Counted from the first letter of the stretch, positions 1 through 10,035 are shown. The stretch: 64,000 bases of DNA from an uncultured Clostridia bacterium (GCA_947175195.1 CAMWLQ010000004.1:1-64000); one strand, 5' to 3'. Notes: generated by a model not told the origin, from the sequence alone. Made by a program: numbers and translations.

Positions 1-276
1 CGATACTTGTTACACTATTCGGTATCTCTATACTCGTTAAACTACTGCAATTATAGAATGCACTGTCTCCGATACTTGTTACACTATTCGGTATCTCTAT
101 ACTCGTTAAACTACTGCAATTATAAAATGTACTATCACCGATACTTGCAACACCGTTAGGTATCTTTATGCTCGTTAAACTGCTGCAACCAAAGAATGCA
201 TCATGCCCGATACTCGCTACATTGTTACCTATCTTTACACTCGTTAAGTCGCTGCGACCGCTGAATGCAGAATTTG
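1..276 (-). repeat. 69-bp tandem coding repeat (23-aa LRR_5-type units)
   Basis: Units starting CGATACTTG/CGATACTCG recur at 1, 70, 139 and 208 (69-bp period); first two are nearly identical. Confidence 0.9.
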
Positions 277-526
277 AAATCATCGTAACGGGCTTACCTT
301 TATAATTGGACGGAATAACTATATCCGTGTCCATTTCAGCGCCGATTCCGTCAACGCGATAAGCTATTACATTCTGTTTATAATCTTTTATCGCAGAATA
401 CTGCAACCTTGATTCGCCGTTTTTATCATCACCGCCGCACGCCACAAGGCACACGGTGCACAAAACGGATATAATTATTGCGGAAATAACAAGCAATAGT
501 CTTTTTGTTCTAAACGCGTTTCCCAT
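1..526 (-). CDS. BspA-like leucine-rich-repeat lipoprotein, partial (3' end outside window)
   Basis: Reverse-strand reading from ATG at 526: MGNAFRTKRLLLVISAIIISVLCTVCLVACGGDDK... (lipobox LVAC) then 23-aa units such as SIGDSAFYNCSSLTSIEIPNSVT; open at the window edge. Confidence 0.85.
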   Translation of the reverse strand, partial: MGNAFRTKRLLLVISAIIISVLCTVCLVACGGDDKNGESRLQYSAIKDYKQNVIAYRVDGIGAEMDTDIVIPSNYKGKPVTMISNSAFSGRSDLTSVKIGNNVASIGHDAFFGCSSLTSIKIPNGVASIGDSTFYNCSSLTSIEIPNSVTSIGDSAFYNCSSLTSIEIPNSVTSI

Positions 527-726
527 TCTTCACCCCTCCCCAAAAAACAGAACATGTAACATCCATACAATACCAAACATTCACGTAAAAGTCAATAATA
601 TTTTTCAAAAAACAAGCATCCCCACTGCAAATAGTGAGGACGCTTGACCTTATTATTTAATTCTTAATTCTTATAACCACACCCGCCCTACGGGCACCCT
701 CTCCCGCGGGGAGGGCTGAATATGGT

Positions 727-2472
727 TTAGTATCTATCGCGCTTTACGTACGTGGTGTGAAGCACCTCGTGCGCCTTGTGGCTGTTGGGCTCGCCAAAGT
801 ATTCCTTGTAAAGCGTTTTTACAATCGGGTTTTCGTGGCTCTTGCGGAGCACGTCCTTTTTGTCCTTTTTGTAAAGCACGCCTGCACGGGTCTTGGCTAC
901 GTCCACAAGATTGCGGGTTTGCGAATCGACAATGGGCTGACCGCCGCCGTTGACGCAACCGCCGGGGCAAGCCATAATCTCGATAAAGTGATACTTGCTC
1001 TTGCCCGCTTTGATCTCGTCCATAAGCTTACGGGCGTTGCCTAGTCCGCTTGCGACGGCAATGTTGATTTGCTTGCCGTTGAGCGTGACGGTGGCCTCTT
1101 TTATGCCCTTGGTGCCGCGAACGGCTTTGAAATCGATATTGTCGAGCGTCTTGCCCGTTGCAACCTCGGCAACAGTACGCAACGCCGCCTCCATAACGCC
1201 GCCGGTAGCGCCGAATATAAGACCTGCGGTACTGCCCTTTCCGATCGGGTTGTCAAACTCGGTCTTGGGATCGAGCTTGGCAAAGTTGATGCCGTAGTTC
1301 TTTATCATGCGCGCAAGCTCTCTTGTGGTGAGCGACGCGTCTATATCGGGCACGCCCGCCGCGCTTTGGTCATCACGGGTAAGCTCGAACTTTTTGGCAA
1401 TGCACGGCATAATCGTTACGACAGCCAAGTTTTTGGGATCGATACCCATCTTTTCGGCGTAGTACGTTTTCATGATAGCGCCGAACATTTGCTGCGGCGA
1501 TTTGCACGAGGAAAGATTGGGCAACAGCTCGGGATAGTTGTACTCTATAAACCTAATCCAGCCCGCGCTGCACGACGTAATCATAGGCATAACGGCTTTC
1601 GGGTTGTTGAGCCTGCCGAGGAACTCGGTGCCTTCTTCCATAATTGTCATGTCAGCCGCCATATCCACGTCGAACACCTTGTCAAAGCCGATAGCCTTGA
1701 GCGCGGCAACCATTTTGCCCTCGGTGTCCGTGCCGATGGGATAACCGAACTCCTCGCCGAGCGCGGCACGCACCGACGGCGCAGTACCGACAATGACGGT
1801 CTTGTTGGGATCGGCAAGCAGCTTTTCCACCTCGTCTACGCTGTCCTTTTCGCGCAAGGCGCCCGTGGGACAAACGTTAATGCACTGACCGCATGCTACG
1901 CACGGAACGTCGTTCAACGACTTGCCGAACGGGCTTGCAATCTTGGTGGCGAAACCGCGGTTGCCCGCGTCGATAACGCCTACCGTTTGCACCTTGTTAC
2001 ATACGGCGACGCAACGACGGCAAAGTATGCACTTGTTGTTGTCGCGTACAAGGTACGGAGTAGCGTCGTCCACGTTGTAATCGTTCATTTCGCCGTTATA
2101 CTTGGCATAATCGCAGCCGTATTCGGTGGCAAGGGTTTGCAGCTCGCACTTGCCACTACGCACACAGCTGAGGCATTCCTTGTGGTGGTTGCTGAGCATA
2201 AGCTCGAGCGTGATTTTGCGCGAGGCGCGTACCTTGGGCGTATTGGTGAACACTTCCATGCCCTCGGCGACAACGGTGGAGCACGCGGTCATGAGCTTGC
2301 GGTTGTTTTTGATTTCAACAACGCAAACACGGCAGCTGCTTTCGTTGCAAAGGTCTTTCATGTAGCACAGCGTGGGGATGTTAAAGCCCGCTTTGATTGC
2401 TGCGTCCAGTATGCGTGTGCCTTCCGGAACGGTTACGGGCACGCCGTTGACTTTTAAATTTACGTTTTTCAT
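727..2472 (-). CDS. hydA: [FeFe] hydrogenase catalytic subunit (HydA/HndD-type)
   Basis: N-terminal 2Fe-2S domain, ferredoxin-like CxxCxxC clusters, H-cluster motifs TSCSAGW, MPCIAKKFE, EIMACPGGCVNGGGQP. Confidence 0.95.
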   Translation of the reverse strand: MKNVNLKVNGVPVTVPEGTRILDAAIKAGFNIPTLCYMKDLCNESSCRVCVVEIKNNRKLMTACSTVVAEGMEVFTNTPKVRASRKITLELMLSNHHKECLSCVRSGKCELQTLATEYGCDYAKYNGEMNDYNVDDATPYLVRDNNKCILCRRCVAVCNKVQTVGVIDAGNRGFATKIASPFGKSLNDVPCVACGQCINVCPTGALREKDSVDEVEKLLADPNKTVIVGTAPSVRAALGEEFGYPIGTDTEGKMVAALKAIGFDKVFDVDMAADMTIMEEGTEFLGRLNNPKAVMPMITSCSAGWIRFIEYNYPELLPNLSSCKSPQQMFGAIMKTYYAEKMGIDPKNLAVVTIMPCIAKKFELTRDDQSAAGVPDIDASLTTRELARMIKNYGINFAKLDPKTEFDNPIGKGSTAGLIFGATGGVMEAALRTVAEVATGKTLDNIDFKAVRGTKGIKEATVTLNGKQINIAVASGLGNARKLMDEIKAGKSKYHFIEIMACPGGCVNGGGQPIVDSQTRNLVDVAKTRAGVLYKKDKKDVLRKSHENPIVKTLYKEYFGEPNSHKAHEVLHTTYVKRDRY

Positions 2473-2501
2473 ATATATCTATTATCTCCTATTTCCCCAA
2501 A

Positions 2502-4373
2502 TTATTTGCTGATAGCGCCCTTAGGACACTTGGACGCGCACACGCCGCACTTAATGCACTTTTTGGGATCGATAGTGTGCGTTTGCTTGACAGTACCGGA
2601 AATAGCCTTAACGGGACAATTACGCGCGCAAATCGTGCAGCCTATGCACTTGTCGGGATCGACCTTGTAGCTGACAAGCGCTTTGCACACGCCTGCGGGA
2701 CATTTGCCGTTGCAGTGCGCCTCGTACTCGTCGCGGAAATAACGGAGCGTGGACAGCACGGGGTTGGGAGCGGTTTGACCGAGTCCGCACAGCGAGTTGT
2801 CTTTTATGTAGTAGCAAAGCTCTTCCATCTTGTCGAGATCCTCGAGCGTCGCCTCGCCTTTCGTGACCTTGTCGAGCATTTCCAAAAGGCGCTTGTTGCC
2901 GATACGGCAAGGCGTGCATTTTCCGCACGACTCGTCCACGGTGAATTCAAGGAAGAATTTGGCGATGTCGACCATACAGTTGTCCTCGTCCATGACGATA
3001 AGACCGCCGCTGCCCATCATCGAGCCGATAGCCATAAGGTTGTCGTAGTCGATGGGCGTGTCGATAAGCGAGGACGGAATGCAGCCGCCGGACGGACCGC
3101 CGGTTTGCGCGGCTTTGAACTTTTTGCCGTTGGGGCAGCCGCCGCCGATGTCCTCAACTATGGTGCGGAGCGTGGTGCCCATGGGAATTTCCACAAGACC
3201 GACGTTCTCAAGCTTTCCGCCGAGCGCGAACACCTTGGTGCCCTTGCTCTTTTCGGTGCCGACCGATGCAAACCAGTCCGCGCCGTTGAGTATGATTTGT
3301 GTAATGTTGCCGTAAGTTTCTACGTTGTTGATAAGCGTGGGCTTGCCGAACAAACCTTTGATCGCAGGGAACGGCGGGCGCTGACGGGGCTCGCCGCGCT
3401 TGCCTTCCGCGGAATTAAGCAAAGCCGTTTCCTCGCCGCATACGAACGCACCTGCGCCCAAACGCAGCTCAAGGTCGAACTTTTTGCCAAGACCCATAAC
3501 GTTGTTGCCGAGTATGCCGTACTCGCGCGCCTGAGCTATAGCAACCTCCAAACGGTGAACGGCTATCGGGTACTCGGCACGCACGTAAATAACGCCGTGC
3601 TCCGCACCTACCGCATAACCCGCAATCATCATCGCCTCGATAACCGCGTGAGGATCGCCTTCCAAAAGCGAACGGTCCATGAATGCGCCGGGGTCGCCCT
3701 CGTCGGCGTTGCAGGCTACGTACTTTTCGGTGCCCGGTGCGTCGTGAGTAAACTGCCATTTCATACCGGTGGAGAAACCCGCACCGCCACGGCCGCGCAA
3801 GCCGCTCTTTTTGATCTCGTCGATAACCTGCTGTTGCGTCATTGTGGTTACCGCTTTTTCGTAAGCCTTGTAACCGTCGGTAGCAAGGTATTCGTCAATG
3901 TTTTCGGGATCGATAACGCCGCAGTTGCGCAGCACTACGCGGCGCTGGCTACAGTAGAAATCGGTATCGTTAATGCTTTTAAGCTGACCGTGAATGTCCT
4001 TTTCGGCGTGCAGCAAGCGTTCTACGGGATTGCCTCCCACAATATGCTGCTCGACGATTTCCTTTGCGTCCTCGGGTTTTAAGTGTGTATAGAACGAACC
4101 GTCGGGATAAACAACCGCGATAGGACCCTTGGAGCAAAGTCCAAAGCAGCCCGTCATAATAACTTTAACTTCATCTTGAAGTCCGTGCTCTTTAAGCAAC
4201 GCAATAAAGTTATCGTGCAAGATTTTGCTGTTGCCCGACGTGCAGCCCGTACCGCCGCAAACAAGTATCGACTTACGCGGCTGACCCGCCGAAATCTTTG
4301 CACCTTCAGCGCGCTCGGTAATCATCGGTTTAAGACGATCGCGGATTTCCTGTAATTGCTGTAAAGTTTTCAT
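2502..4373 (-). CDS. hydB: NuoF-like NADH-binding hydrogenase subunit (HydB/HndC-type)
   Basis: Thioredoxin-like Fe-S N-terminus, GRGGAGFSTGMKW, ESCGKCTPCRIG, C-terminal 2x[4Fe-4S]; adjacent to hydA. Confidence 0.95.
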   Translation of the reverse strand: MKTLQQLQEIRDRLKPMITERAEGAKISAGQPRKSILVCGGTGCTSGNSKILHDNFIALLKEHGLQDEVKVIMTGCFGLCSKGPIAVVYPDGSFYTHLKPEDAKEIVEQHIVGGNPVERLLHAEKDIHGQLKSINDTDFYCSQRRVVLRNCGVIDPENIDEYLATDGYKAYEKAVTTMTQQQVIDEIKKSGLRGRGGAGFSTGMKWQFTHDAPGTEKYVACNADEGDPGAFMDRSLLEGDPHAVIEAMMIAGYAVGAEHGVIYVRAEYPIAVHRLEVAIAQAREYGILGNNVMGLGKKFDLELRLGAGAFVCGEETALLNSAEGKRGEPRQRPPFPAIKGLFGKPTLINNVETYGNITQIILNGADWFASVGTEKSKGTKVFALGGKLENVGLVEIPMGTTLRTIVEDIGGGCPNGKKFKAAQTGGPSGGCIPSSLIDTPIDYDNLMAIGSMMGSGGLIVMDEDNCMVDIAKFFLEFTVDESCGKCTPCRIGNKRLLEMLDKVTKGEATLEDLDKMEELCYYIKDNSLCGLGQTAPNPVLSTLRYFRDEYEAHCNGKCPAGVCKALVSYKVDPDKCIGCTICARNCPVKAISGTVKQTHTIDPKKCIKCGVCASKCPKGAISK

Positions 4374-4403
4374 AAACCTATGTAACTCCTTATTCCCTTA
4401 TCG

Positions 4404-4871
4404 TTAAGCCTCGTTATACTTAGCGAGGATTTCGTCCACGCTGTCTTCCGTGACCTTGCCGTAAACTTCGCCGTTGACGGTAAGCACAGGCGCCAAACCG
4501 CAGCAGCCTATGCAGCGCGTAGCCTCCAGCGTGAACCTGCCGTCGGACGTGGTATGCCCCGGCTCAACGCTCAAAAGCCTGCTGAACTTGTCTATAACGC
4601 CGCCGCTACCCTTAACGTAGCACGCCGTACCCAAGCACACGGCAATCTTGATTTGCCCCGGCTGCTCCAAACGGAACTGCGAATAGAACGTGGCTATTCC
4701 GTACACCGTTGCAAGCGGCACGCCGAAGTAATCGGCAATCTTGAGCTGGACTTCGAGCGGCAAATAGCCGTAAATGTCCTGCGCTTTTTGCATCGCCATC
4801 ATGACGGGACCGGGAACGTCTTTAAGACTTTCCAGCACCGCGGCGAACTGCATATCTTTCTCGTCGGTCAT
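4404..4871 (-). CDS. hydC: NuoE-like 2Fe-2S hydrogenase subunit (HydC/HndA-type)
   Basis: VYGIATFYSQF, CLGTACYVKG, CIGCCGLAPV motifs; adjacent to hydB. Confidence 0.93.
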   Translation of the reverse strand: MTDEKDMQFAAVLESLKDVPGPVMMAMQKAQDIYGYLPLEVQLKIADYFGVPLATVYGIATFYSQFRLEQPGQIKIAVCLGTACYVKGSGGVIDKFSRLLSVEPGHTTSDGRFTLEATRCIGCCGLAPVLTVNGEVYGKVTEDSVDEILAKYNEA

Positions 4872-5113
4872 TATTTATGCTCCTTTAGTAGGTATTTAAC
4901 TGATTTTTCGGGCGAAGGTAATTTTTTGCATAATAGCAGGTGCGGACTCGCCCACCCGCACTGTTAAATTATAGCATACACAAATTTTATTTTCAAGTAC
5001 TACAAGATAATTTTTGTCAAAGTTCGCCACTGCTAACCACATTATATTGTGCCGTAAGATTATAAACGCCCATGACAATCACTATTATATTCTCCTCGCT
5101 TTTATCGCAAAAC

Positions 5114-5148
5114 AAAACTACCGAGGCAATTTAATCCACGGTAGTTTT
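5114..5148. terminator. Bidirectional intrinsic terminator
   Basis: AAAACTACCG-N15-CGGTAGTTTT. Confidence 0.6.
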
Positions 5149-5175
5149 AGAGTTATCGATTGTATTTAGTCCGAC

Positions 5176-5553
5176 CTAATTATTCGTTATCTCATTCACA
5201 ACGGCGTAGCCCTTCGGCGTGCTGCCCTTCTTTACAAGAGCGAACGTCATTCCGTTTTGGGTAGCTTTCCACATATTTCCGTCTTTGGTGAACTCCTGCG
5301 AATCGCCGTTATACGTGATAGTAAGAGTGTCGCCGCTGACCTTGTAAGTGCCGGACTGTTTGCCGTACGTTACCTTGCCGTCTTTGAGCTCCAACTCCCC
5401 TGCTTTCACGGCAACCTTTTGTCCGTCACTTTCAGACAAGCCGTACATGACGTACGTGCCCTCGTCGATGCTACCGCCGCAAGCGACAAGTCCGAGCACG
5501 CAAGCGCAAACCATTACAAGCGCGGTGATTAAAACCAAAAGTCTTTTTTTCAT
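5176..5553 (-). CDS. Small lipoprotein, unknown function
   Basis: MKKRLLVLITALVMVCACVLGLVACGG lipoprotein signal; GGAG-type RBS upstream of ATG at 5553 supports a shorter start than the ORF track. Confidence 0.75.
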   Translation of the reverse strand: MKKRLLVLITALVMVCACVLGLVACGGSIDEGTYVMYGLSESDGQKVAVKAGELELKDGKVTYGKQSGTYKVSGDTLTITYNGDSQEFTKDGNMWKATQNGMTFALVKKGSTPKGYAVVNEITNN

Positions 5554-5688
5554 TTTTCTCCTCCGTACATAAAAATTTTTTTGCACCATGTGAGAGAATT
5601 TAGCGCAAAACGAATGTACAATCATATTTTATCAAGTCTTATAAGACTTGTCAAGTCTTTTTTGACTTAAAATATATATAATAAAAGT

Positions 5689-5889
5689 ATGAATTTCAGT
5701 GAAAGATTAAAAGAATTACGACATTCCAAAAATTTGAGCCAAATGGAGCTTGCGGACAAAACCGGCATAAGTCAATCCGCTATAGCAAAGTGGGAGCTTG
5801 ACAAAACCGAGCCCACCGCGTCCGCACTTATTACCATATCCAAATTTTTTGATGAGTCCGTAGATTATTTGCTCGGACTTAAAGATTAA
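5689..5889 (+). CDS. XRE-family HTH transcriptional regulator
   Basis: MNFSERLKELRHSKNLSQMELADKTGISQSAIAKWELDKTEPTASALITISKFFDESVDYLLGL. Confidence 0.93.
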   Translation: MNFSERLKELRHSKNLSQMELADKTGISQSAIAKWELDKTEPTASALITISKFFDESVDYLLGLKD

Positions 5890-5903
5890 ATTAACAACAA
5901 ACA

Positions 5904-5936
5904 AAAAGCGCGATGTCAAGTCTACATCGCGCTTTT
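5904..5936. terminator. Bidirectional intrinsic terminator
   Basis: AAAAGCGCGATGT-CAAGTCT-ACATCGCGCTTTT between convergent genes. Confidence 0.8.
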
Positions 5937-5947
5937 GTGTTATGTTA

Positions 5948-6958
5948 TCAATCCAACGGCTCGTAGTCGTCCTCAAGCTCGTCAAGCTGTTCGAGCTTAT
6001 CCTCGTCCATTATTGACGCAAGGCGCTTGCCTATTTTGCAAAACTTAATCTTATCGCCCGTTTCGTAATAGTCTTCCGTATATGCGGTGTACTCGTTTTC
6101 GTTTTCGGTAATCGTAACCTTGTACACTACCTTGTTTACCCTTACCGTTCGACTGCCCGTGCTCGAAGTACTCGATACCGTACACAATTTGACTACGCCG
6201 TCCAGCATCTCGCGGTTTTTGCGTTTGCGCGATCCCCAGCTCATCGATATTTTTTGCATTATTACGGTTATGAGTATAGCAAGCAGTATGGTGCCGCCGA
6301 ACAAGCAAAAGCACACTATTGCGCCTACTAAAATGCCCAAAAAGGCAAACACCATTATCATAAAGAAATCGGTAATCAAAAAGCCGAAAAACATCCAACC
6401 GAATACCTTTTGCTTAGCCGAAGAATTTTTGTACGCGTTTGACGTGTGCTGTGCTATATACTCAGCCTCTTTGATTTTGCTGTTGTAGCCGCGCGAGGTA
6501 TTTATATCGGCAAGCCGCTTGTACTCTTTTTCGCGCTCGCCGCCGCTTATGCTGTCCTCCCCGACTCCGACGTCTCTCGCTTGGCTCTCGCCGCCCACGA
6601 CGTCTTTCACCCGGTCATCGCCGTCGCCTATATCTTCCCACTCGTCGTCATCGTCATTTATATCTTCCCATTCGTCGTCATCGTCGGCAGCGGGATTTTC
6701 GCCGTCAACGTTGTTTATTGCATCGCTCGAAGTCGTCTTTTTATCGTCCGAAAGATCGACCTTGCCTGTCATCATCAGCACAAGTCCGACAACCACAAGA
6801 ACGAACATTGTTACAGGTATTCCAGCCGACAGCACCCAACCGCCAATGGAGGCAGCCGTTTGGTTGTCCGCAACGGAGCCGCCGATCAACAGTCCGATAC
6901 CGAGCACAATCGGCACAAACACTATCATACTCATTAAACGCAGTTTTTTCATAAGCAC
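5948..6958 (-). CDS. Membrane protein with acidic low-complexity segment
   Basis: Two N-terminal TM helices, DDDDEWEDINDDDDEWEDI acidic repeat, second TM pair, long continuous ORF. Confidence 0.75.
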   Translation of the reverse strand: MLMKKLRLMSMIVFVPIVLGIGLLIGGSVADNQTAASIGGWVLSAGIPVTMFVLVVVGLVLMMTGKVDLSDDKKTTSSDAINNVDGENPAADDDDEWEDINDDDDEWEDIGDGDDRVKDVVGGESQARDVGVGEDSISGGEREKEYKRLADINTSRGYNSKIKEAEYIAQHTSNAYKNSSAKQKVFGWMFFGFLITDFFMIMVFAFLGILVGAIVCFCLFGGTILLAILITVIMQKISMSWGSRKRKNREMLDGVVKLCTVSSTSSTGSRTVRVNKVVYKVTITENENEYTAYTEDYYETGDKIKFCKIGKRLASIMDEDKLEQLDELEDDYEPLD

Positions 6959-7021
6959 TATTATATAGTATTTTTATACAAATTGCAAGGTAATGGTTTT
7001 AGTTCAATCAAGAATTCGGCA

Positions 7022-8404
7022 TTATGGGCGAATTTTCTTGTCTATTTGTTCGGCAGCATCCTTGCCCGCGCCCATTGCGAGTATGACAGTTGCCGCGCCC
7101 GTAACCGCGTCGCCGCCCGCATACACCATGTCGCGGGTTGTCTTGCCGTTTTCGTCGGTTATTATTCCGCCCCACTTTTGCACGTCTATGCCCGCCGTAG
7201 TGTTCTTTATAAGCGGATTAGGGCTCGTGCCGATTGCGGCTATAACGGTGTCCACCTCCAGCTCAAACTCGCTGTCAGGTATGGGAACGGGTCTACGCCT
7301 GCCCGACGCGTCGGGCTCGCCCAATTCCATTTTTTGACACAACAACGCGCGCACGTTTTTATGCTCGTCGCCCAGCACCTCCACAGGCGCGGTGAGCATC
7401 ATAAACTCAACGCCCTCCTCTTTGGCGTGCTCCACTTCTTCTTTTCGCGCGGGCAGCTCCGCCTCGCTGCGGCGGTACACAAGCACCACGCGCTCGGTGC
7501 CCATTCTGAGTGCGCAACGCGTAGCGTCCATAGCCACGTTGCCGCCGCCCACAACCGCCACAGCCTTGCTGTGCTTGATGGGAGTGTCGGAATCGGTGCG
7601 GTACGCCTTCATAAGATTGACGCGGGTAAGATACTCGTTGGCGGAATATACACCATTTAGGTCCTCGCCCTTTATCTTCATAAAGTTGGGAAGTCCCGCG
7701 CCGCTGCCTATAAACACCGCCTCGTAGCCGTCCTCGAACAGCTCGTCCACCAATAGCGTCCTGCCTATTACGGTATTGACCTCGAACTTAACGCCGCGCG
7801 CCTTTAGGTTCTCTATCTCGTCCGCCACTATCTTTTTGGGCAAGCGGAATTCGGGTATGCCGTACACCAAAACGCCGCCGGCGGTATGTAACGCCTCGAA
7901 CACCGTCACGTCATATCCGCGCGAGCTGAGCTCGCCAGCACAGCTGAGTCCCGCAGGACCCGACCCTACAACCGCCACTCTGTGACCGTTGCTTTGCGGC
8001 TTGTTTACGTTGCCCGATTTGTGAGCGTTGTGGTAGTCGGCTACAAACCGCTCCAGCCTACCGATTGCGACAGGCTCGCCGTTACGCCCACGCACGCACT
8101 TGCTTTCGCACTGCGTTTCCTGCGGGCACACCCTTCCGCACACGGCGGCAAGCGAGCTGGACTTGGCTATGACCTGATACGCGCCCTCGTAGTCGCCGCC
8201 CTTGATTTTTTGTATAAACGCGGGAATATCTATGCCGACGGGACAGCCGCCCTGACAGGGCTTGTTTTTGCAGTTTAAACAGCGTTCCGCCTCGTCCCGC
8301 GCCTGCTGTTCGGTGTAGCCCAACGCTACCTCGTCAAAGTTTTTTGCGCGCGCTTTGGGGTCTTGCACCGGCATTTCGTTTTTCGTTTTGGATAAGTTTG
8401 CCAT
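7022..8404 (-). CDS. NADPH-dependent glutamate synthase small-subunit-like / NfnB-type flavoprotein
   Basis: CLNCKNKPCQGGCPVGIDIPAFI, GSGPAGLSCAGEL, GGGNVAMDATRCA; adjacent to NfnA-like gene. Confidence 0.92.
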   Translation of the reverse strand: MANLSKTKNEMPVQDPKARAKNFDEVALGYTEQQARDEAERCLNCKNKPCQGGCPVGIDIPAFIQKIKGGDYEGAYQVIAKSSSLAAVCGRVCPQETQCESKCVRGRNGEPVAIGRLERFVADYHNAHKSGNVNKPQSNGHRVAVVGSGPAGLSCAGELSSRGYDVTVFEALHTAGGVLVYGIPEFRLPKKIVADEIENLKARGVKFEVNTVIGRTLLVDELFEDGYEAVFIGSGAGLPNFMKIKGEDLNGVYSANEYLTRVNLMKAYRTDSDTPIKHSKAVAVVGGGNVAMDATRCALRMGTERVVLVYRRSEAELPARKEEVEHAKEEGVEFMMLTAPVEVLGDEHKNVRALLCQKMELGEPDASGRRRPVPIPDSEFELEVDTVIAAIGTSPNPLIKNTTAGIDVQKWGGIITDENGKTTRDMVYAGGDAVTGAATVILAMGAGKDAAEQIDKKIRP

Positions 8405-8409
8405 ATTGA

Positions 8410-9249
8410 TTATTTCCCCGCTTTAAACAAATTGCATGCTTTGTCGTATGCGTGCCGCTCGAACTCGGCGTACATTTTGCCGCGCTCGATTGCCTCGTCA
8501 AAGTCCACCTTGTGCCCGTCGAAATCGGGACCGTCCACGCACGCAAATTTCATTTGCCCGCCGACTGTGAGCCTGCACCCGCCGCACATGCCCGTGCCGT
8601 CTATCATGATGGGATTCATGGACACGACGGTCTTTATGCCGTACTGCTCGGTGAGCTTGCACACAAACTTCATCATGACAAGCGGACCGATGGCTATAAC
8701 CTCGTCGTACTCGTTGCCTTGCTCGATAAGCGTTTTGAGCGCATCGGTGACAAGCCCCTTTTGCCCCGCCGAGCCGTCGTCGCTCATAAGCACAAGCTTA
8801 TCGGAAACCGCATCGAACTCGTCGCGCAAGATTACTAAATCCTTGTTGCGAAAACCGATTACCGAATGAACGGTCGCGCCGTTTTGGTGCAATGCCTTAG
8901 CCGTGGGGTACGCAATCGCGCAGCCCACACCGCCGCCGATAACCGCAACCTTTTTCAGCCCGTCAAGCTCGGTGGGATTGCCGAGCGGACCGACAAAATC
9001 GCAAATGCAATCGCCCGCATTAAGCATATTCAGCTTATGCGTAGTCGCGCCCACTATTTGGAAAATTATCGTCACCGTGCCTTTATCGCCGTCATAGTCG
9101 GCAATGGTCAAAGGAATACGCTCCCCGTTCTCGTCAACGCGCAGTATTATAAACATTCCCGCCCGCGCCTTTTTTGCGACGCGCGGCGCGTCTATGACCA
9201 TACGCGTAACGGTGGGATTAAGCGGTTGCTTTTCGAGTATCTTGTACAT
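8410..9249 (-). CDS. Ferredoxin-NADP reductase-like FAD/NAD-binding protein (NfnA-type)
   Basis: MYKILEKQPLNPTVTRMVIDAP..., GGGVGCAIAYPTAKAL, C-terminal MCGGCRLTVGG...CVDGP 2Fe-2S ligands. Confidence 0.92.
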   Translation of the reverse strand: MYKILEKQPLNPTVTRMVIDAPRVAKKARAGMFIILRVDENGERIPLTIADYDGDKGTVTIIFQIVGATTHKLNMLNAGDCICDFVGPLGNPTELDGLKKVAVIGGGVGCAIAYPTAKALHQNGATVHSVIGFRNKDLVILRDEFDAVSDKLVLMSDDGSAGQKGLVTDALKTLIEQGNEYDEVIAIGPLVMMKFVCKLTEQYGIKTVVSMNPIMIDGTGMCGGCRLTVGGQMKFACVDGPDFDGHKVDFDEAIERGKMYAEFERHAYDKACNLFKAGK

Positions 9250-9321
9250 TATTTTTTCCTCTCGTAAGTATTGTACCACAAACAGTGCGCAATATCAAGT
9301 ATTGCAGTATATTAGGTGTGA

Positions 9322-10035
9322 TTAATTGAGTGCGGAAATAGCGCCGACCACATACCGAACATGAACGTACCGAATGTACGACAGCACTGTTTGCGACTGC
9401 GGCAACTCGTATGCGTAAGAGAGTATTGCCGATTTCAGCTTGCTCGACTTTGCGTTTTCGGCTAAGCCGTGCAGCTTGTCTACCGCGCGCATCACCGCAT
9501 ACTCGGCGGCGGATTCCGTTATGTTGCCGCGCTCCAGCTCGGTAGCGGCGTCGGACACCGCGTCAAACCACTCGCCCGTCAGGTAGTCCAATACCGCTTT
9601 GTCCCCGCTCGCGTAATTGCCGCCGGGCAAGCCGAGCGAAAAATAAAACGAATCGGCATTGATAGTCACAAGCGTTTTAACGTCCGACTCGCGATTGTAC
9701 ACTGCGGCGATTATTCGGTACTTGCCGTCGTTGTATACGTAGCCCGCGCCGCCGCGGTCCATAGTGTTTTTGGCGGATACCAAGCTTTGCGTTTTGTCTT
9801 CCGTTTCCGCCGTGCAAAGAAAGTAATACGTTTTGGCATCGGCGGTTGCGGACGCGCCCACGCTCTTGTTGCCGTTGCGCGGCAAGAACACGACAAGCAA
9901 GCATATTGCCGCGGTCAAAAGCAACAGCACGGAAATGAGAATACCCGCCGACCGCCGTGCGCCGCCCCGCCTACGGCTCGAGCTCCTGCGCCCGCCGCGC
10001 TGTATTATGTATGCGTCGTGTTCACTGTATCTCAT
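9322..10035 (-). CDS. Membrane-anchored protein, possible SPOR-like domain
   Basis: Basic N-terminus, one TM, extracytoplasmic region with GGAGYVYNDGKYRIIAAVYNRESDVKTL resembling SPOR repeats. Confidence 0.6.
   Translation of the reverse strand: MRYSEHDAYIIQRGGRRSSSRRRGGARRSAGILISVLLLLTAAICLLVVFLPRNGNKSVGASATADAKTYYFLCTAETEDKTQSLVSAKNTMDRGGAGYVYNDGKYRIIAAVYNRESDVKTLVTINADSFYFSLGLPGGNYASGDKAVLDYLTGEWFDAVSDAATELERGNITESAAEYAVMRAVDKLHGLAENAKSSKLKSAILSYAYELPQSQTVLSYIRYVHVRYVVGAISALN

Noticed and set aside
1-276. Regularly spaced repeats suggestive of a CRISPR array
   Set aside because: Period is 69 bp without unique spacers, in frame, and translates to LRR units of a lipoprotein.
456-647. 63-aa plus-strand ORF
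   Set aside because: Overlaps the antisense start of the LRR lipoprotein gene and an AT-rich intergenic; no RBS or motif.
675-720. Hairpin-rich GCCCTACGGGC / CCCTCTCCCGCGGGGAGGG sequence near the hydA 3' end
   Set aside because: Looks like an ordinary terminator or common intergenic palindromic repeat; not enough to call a distinct element.
1069-2457. 462-aa plus-strand ORF opposite hydA (similarly 2577-4082, 14591-16126, 20323-21681, 11681-12892)
   Set aside because: Mirror ORFs of well-recognised minus-strand enzymes caused by codon bias.
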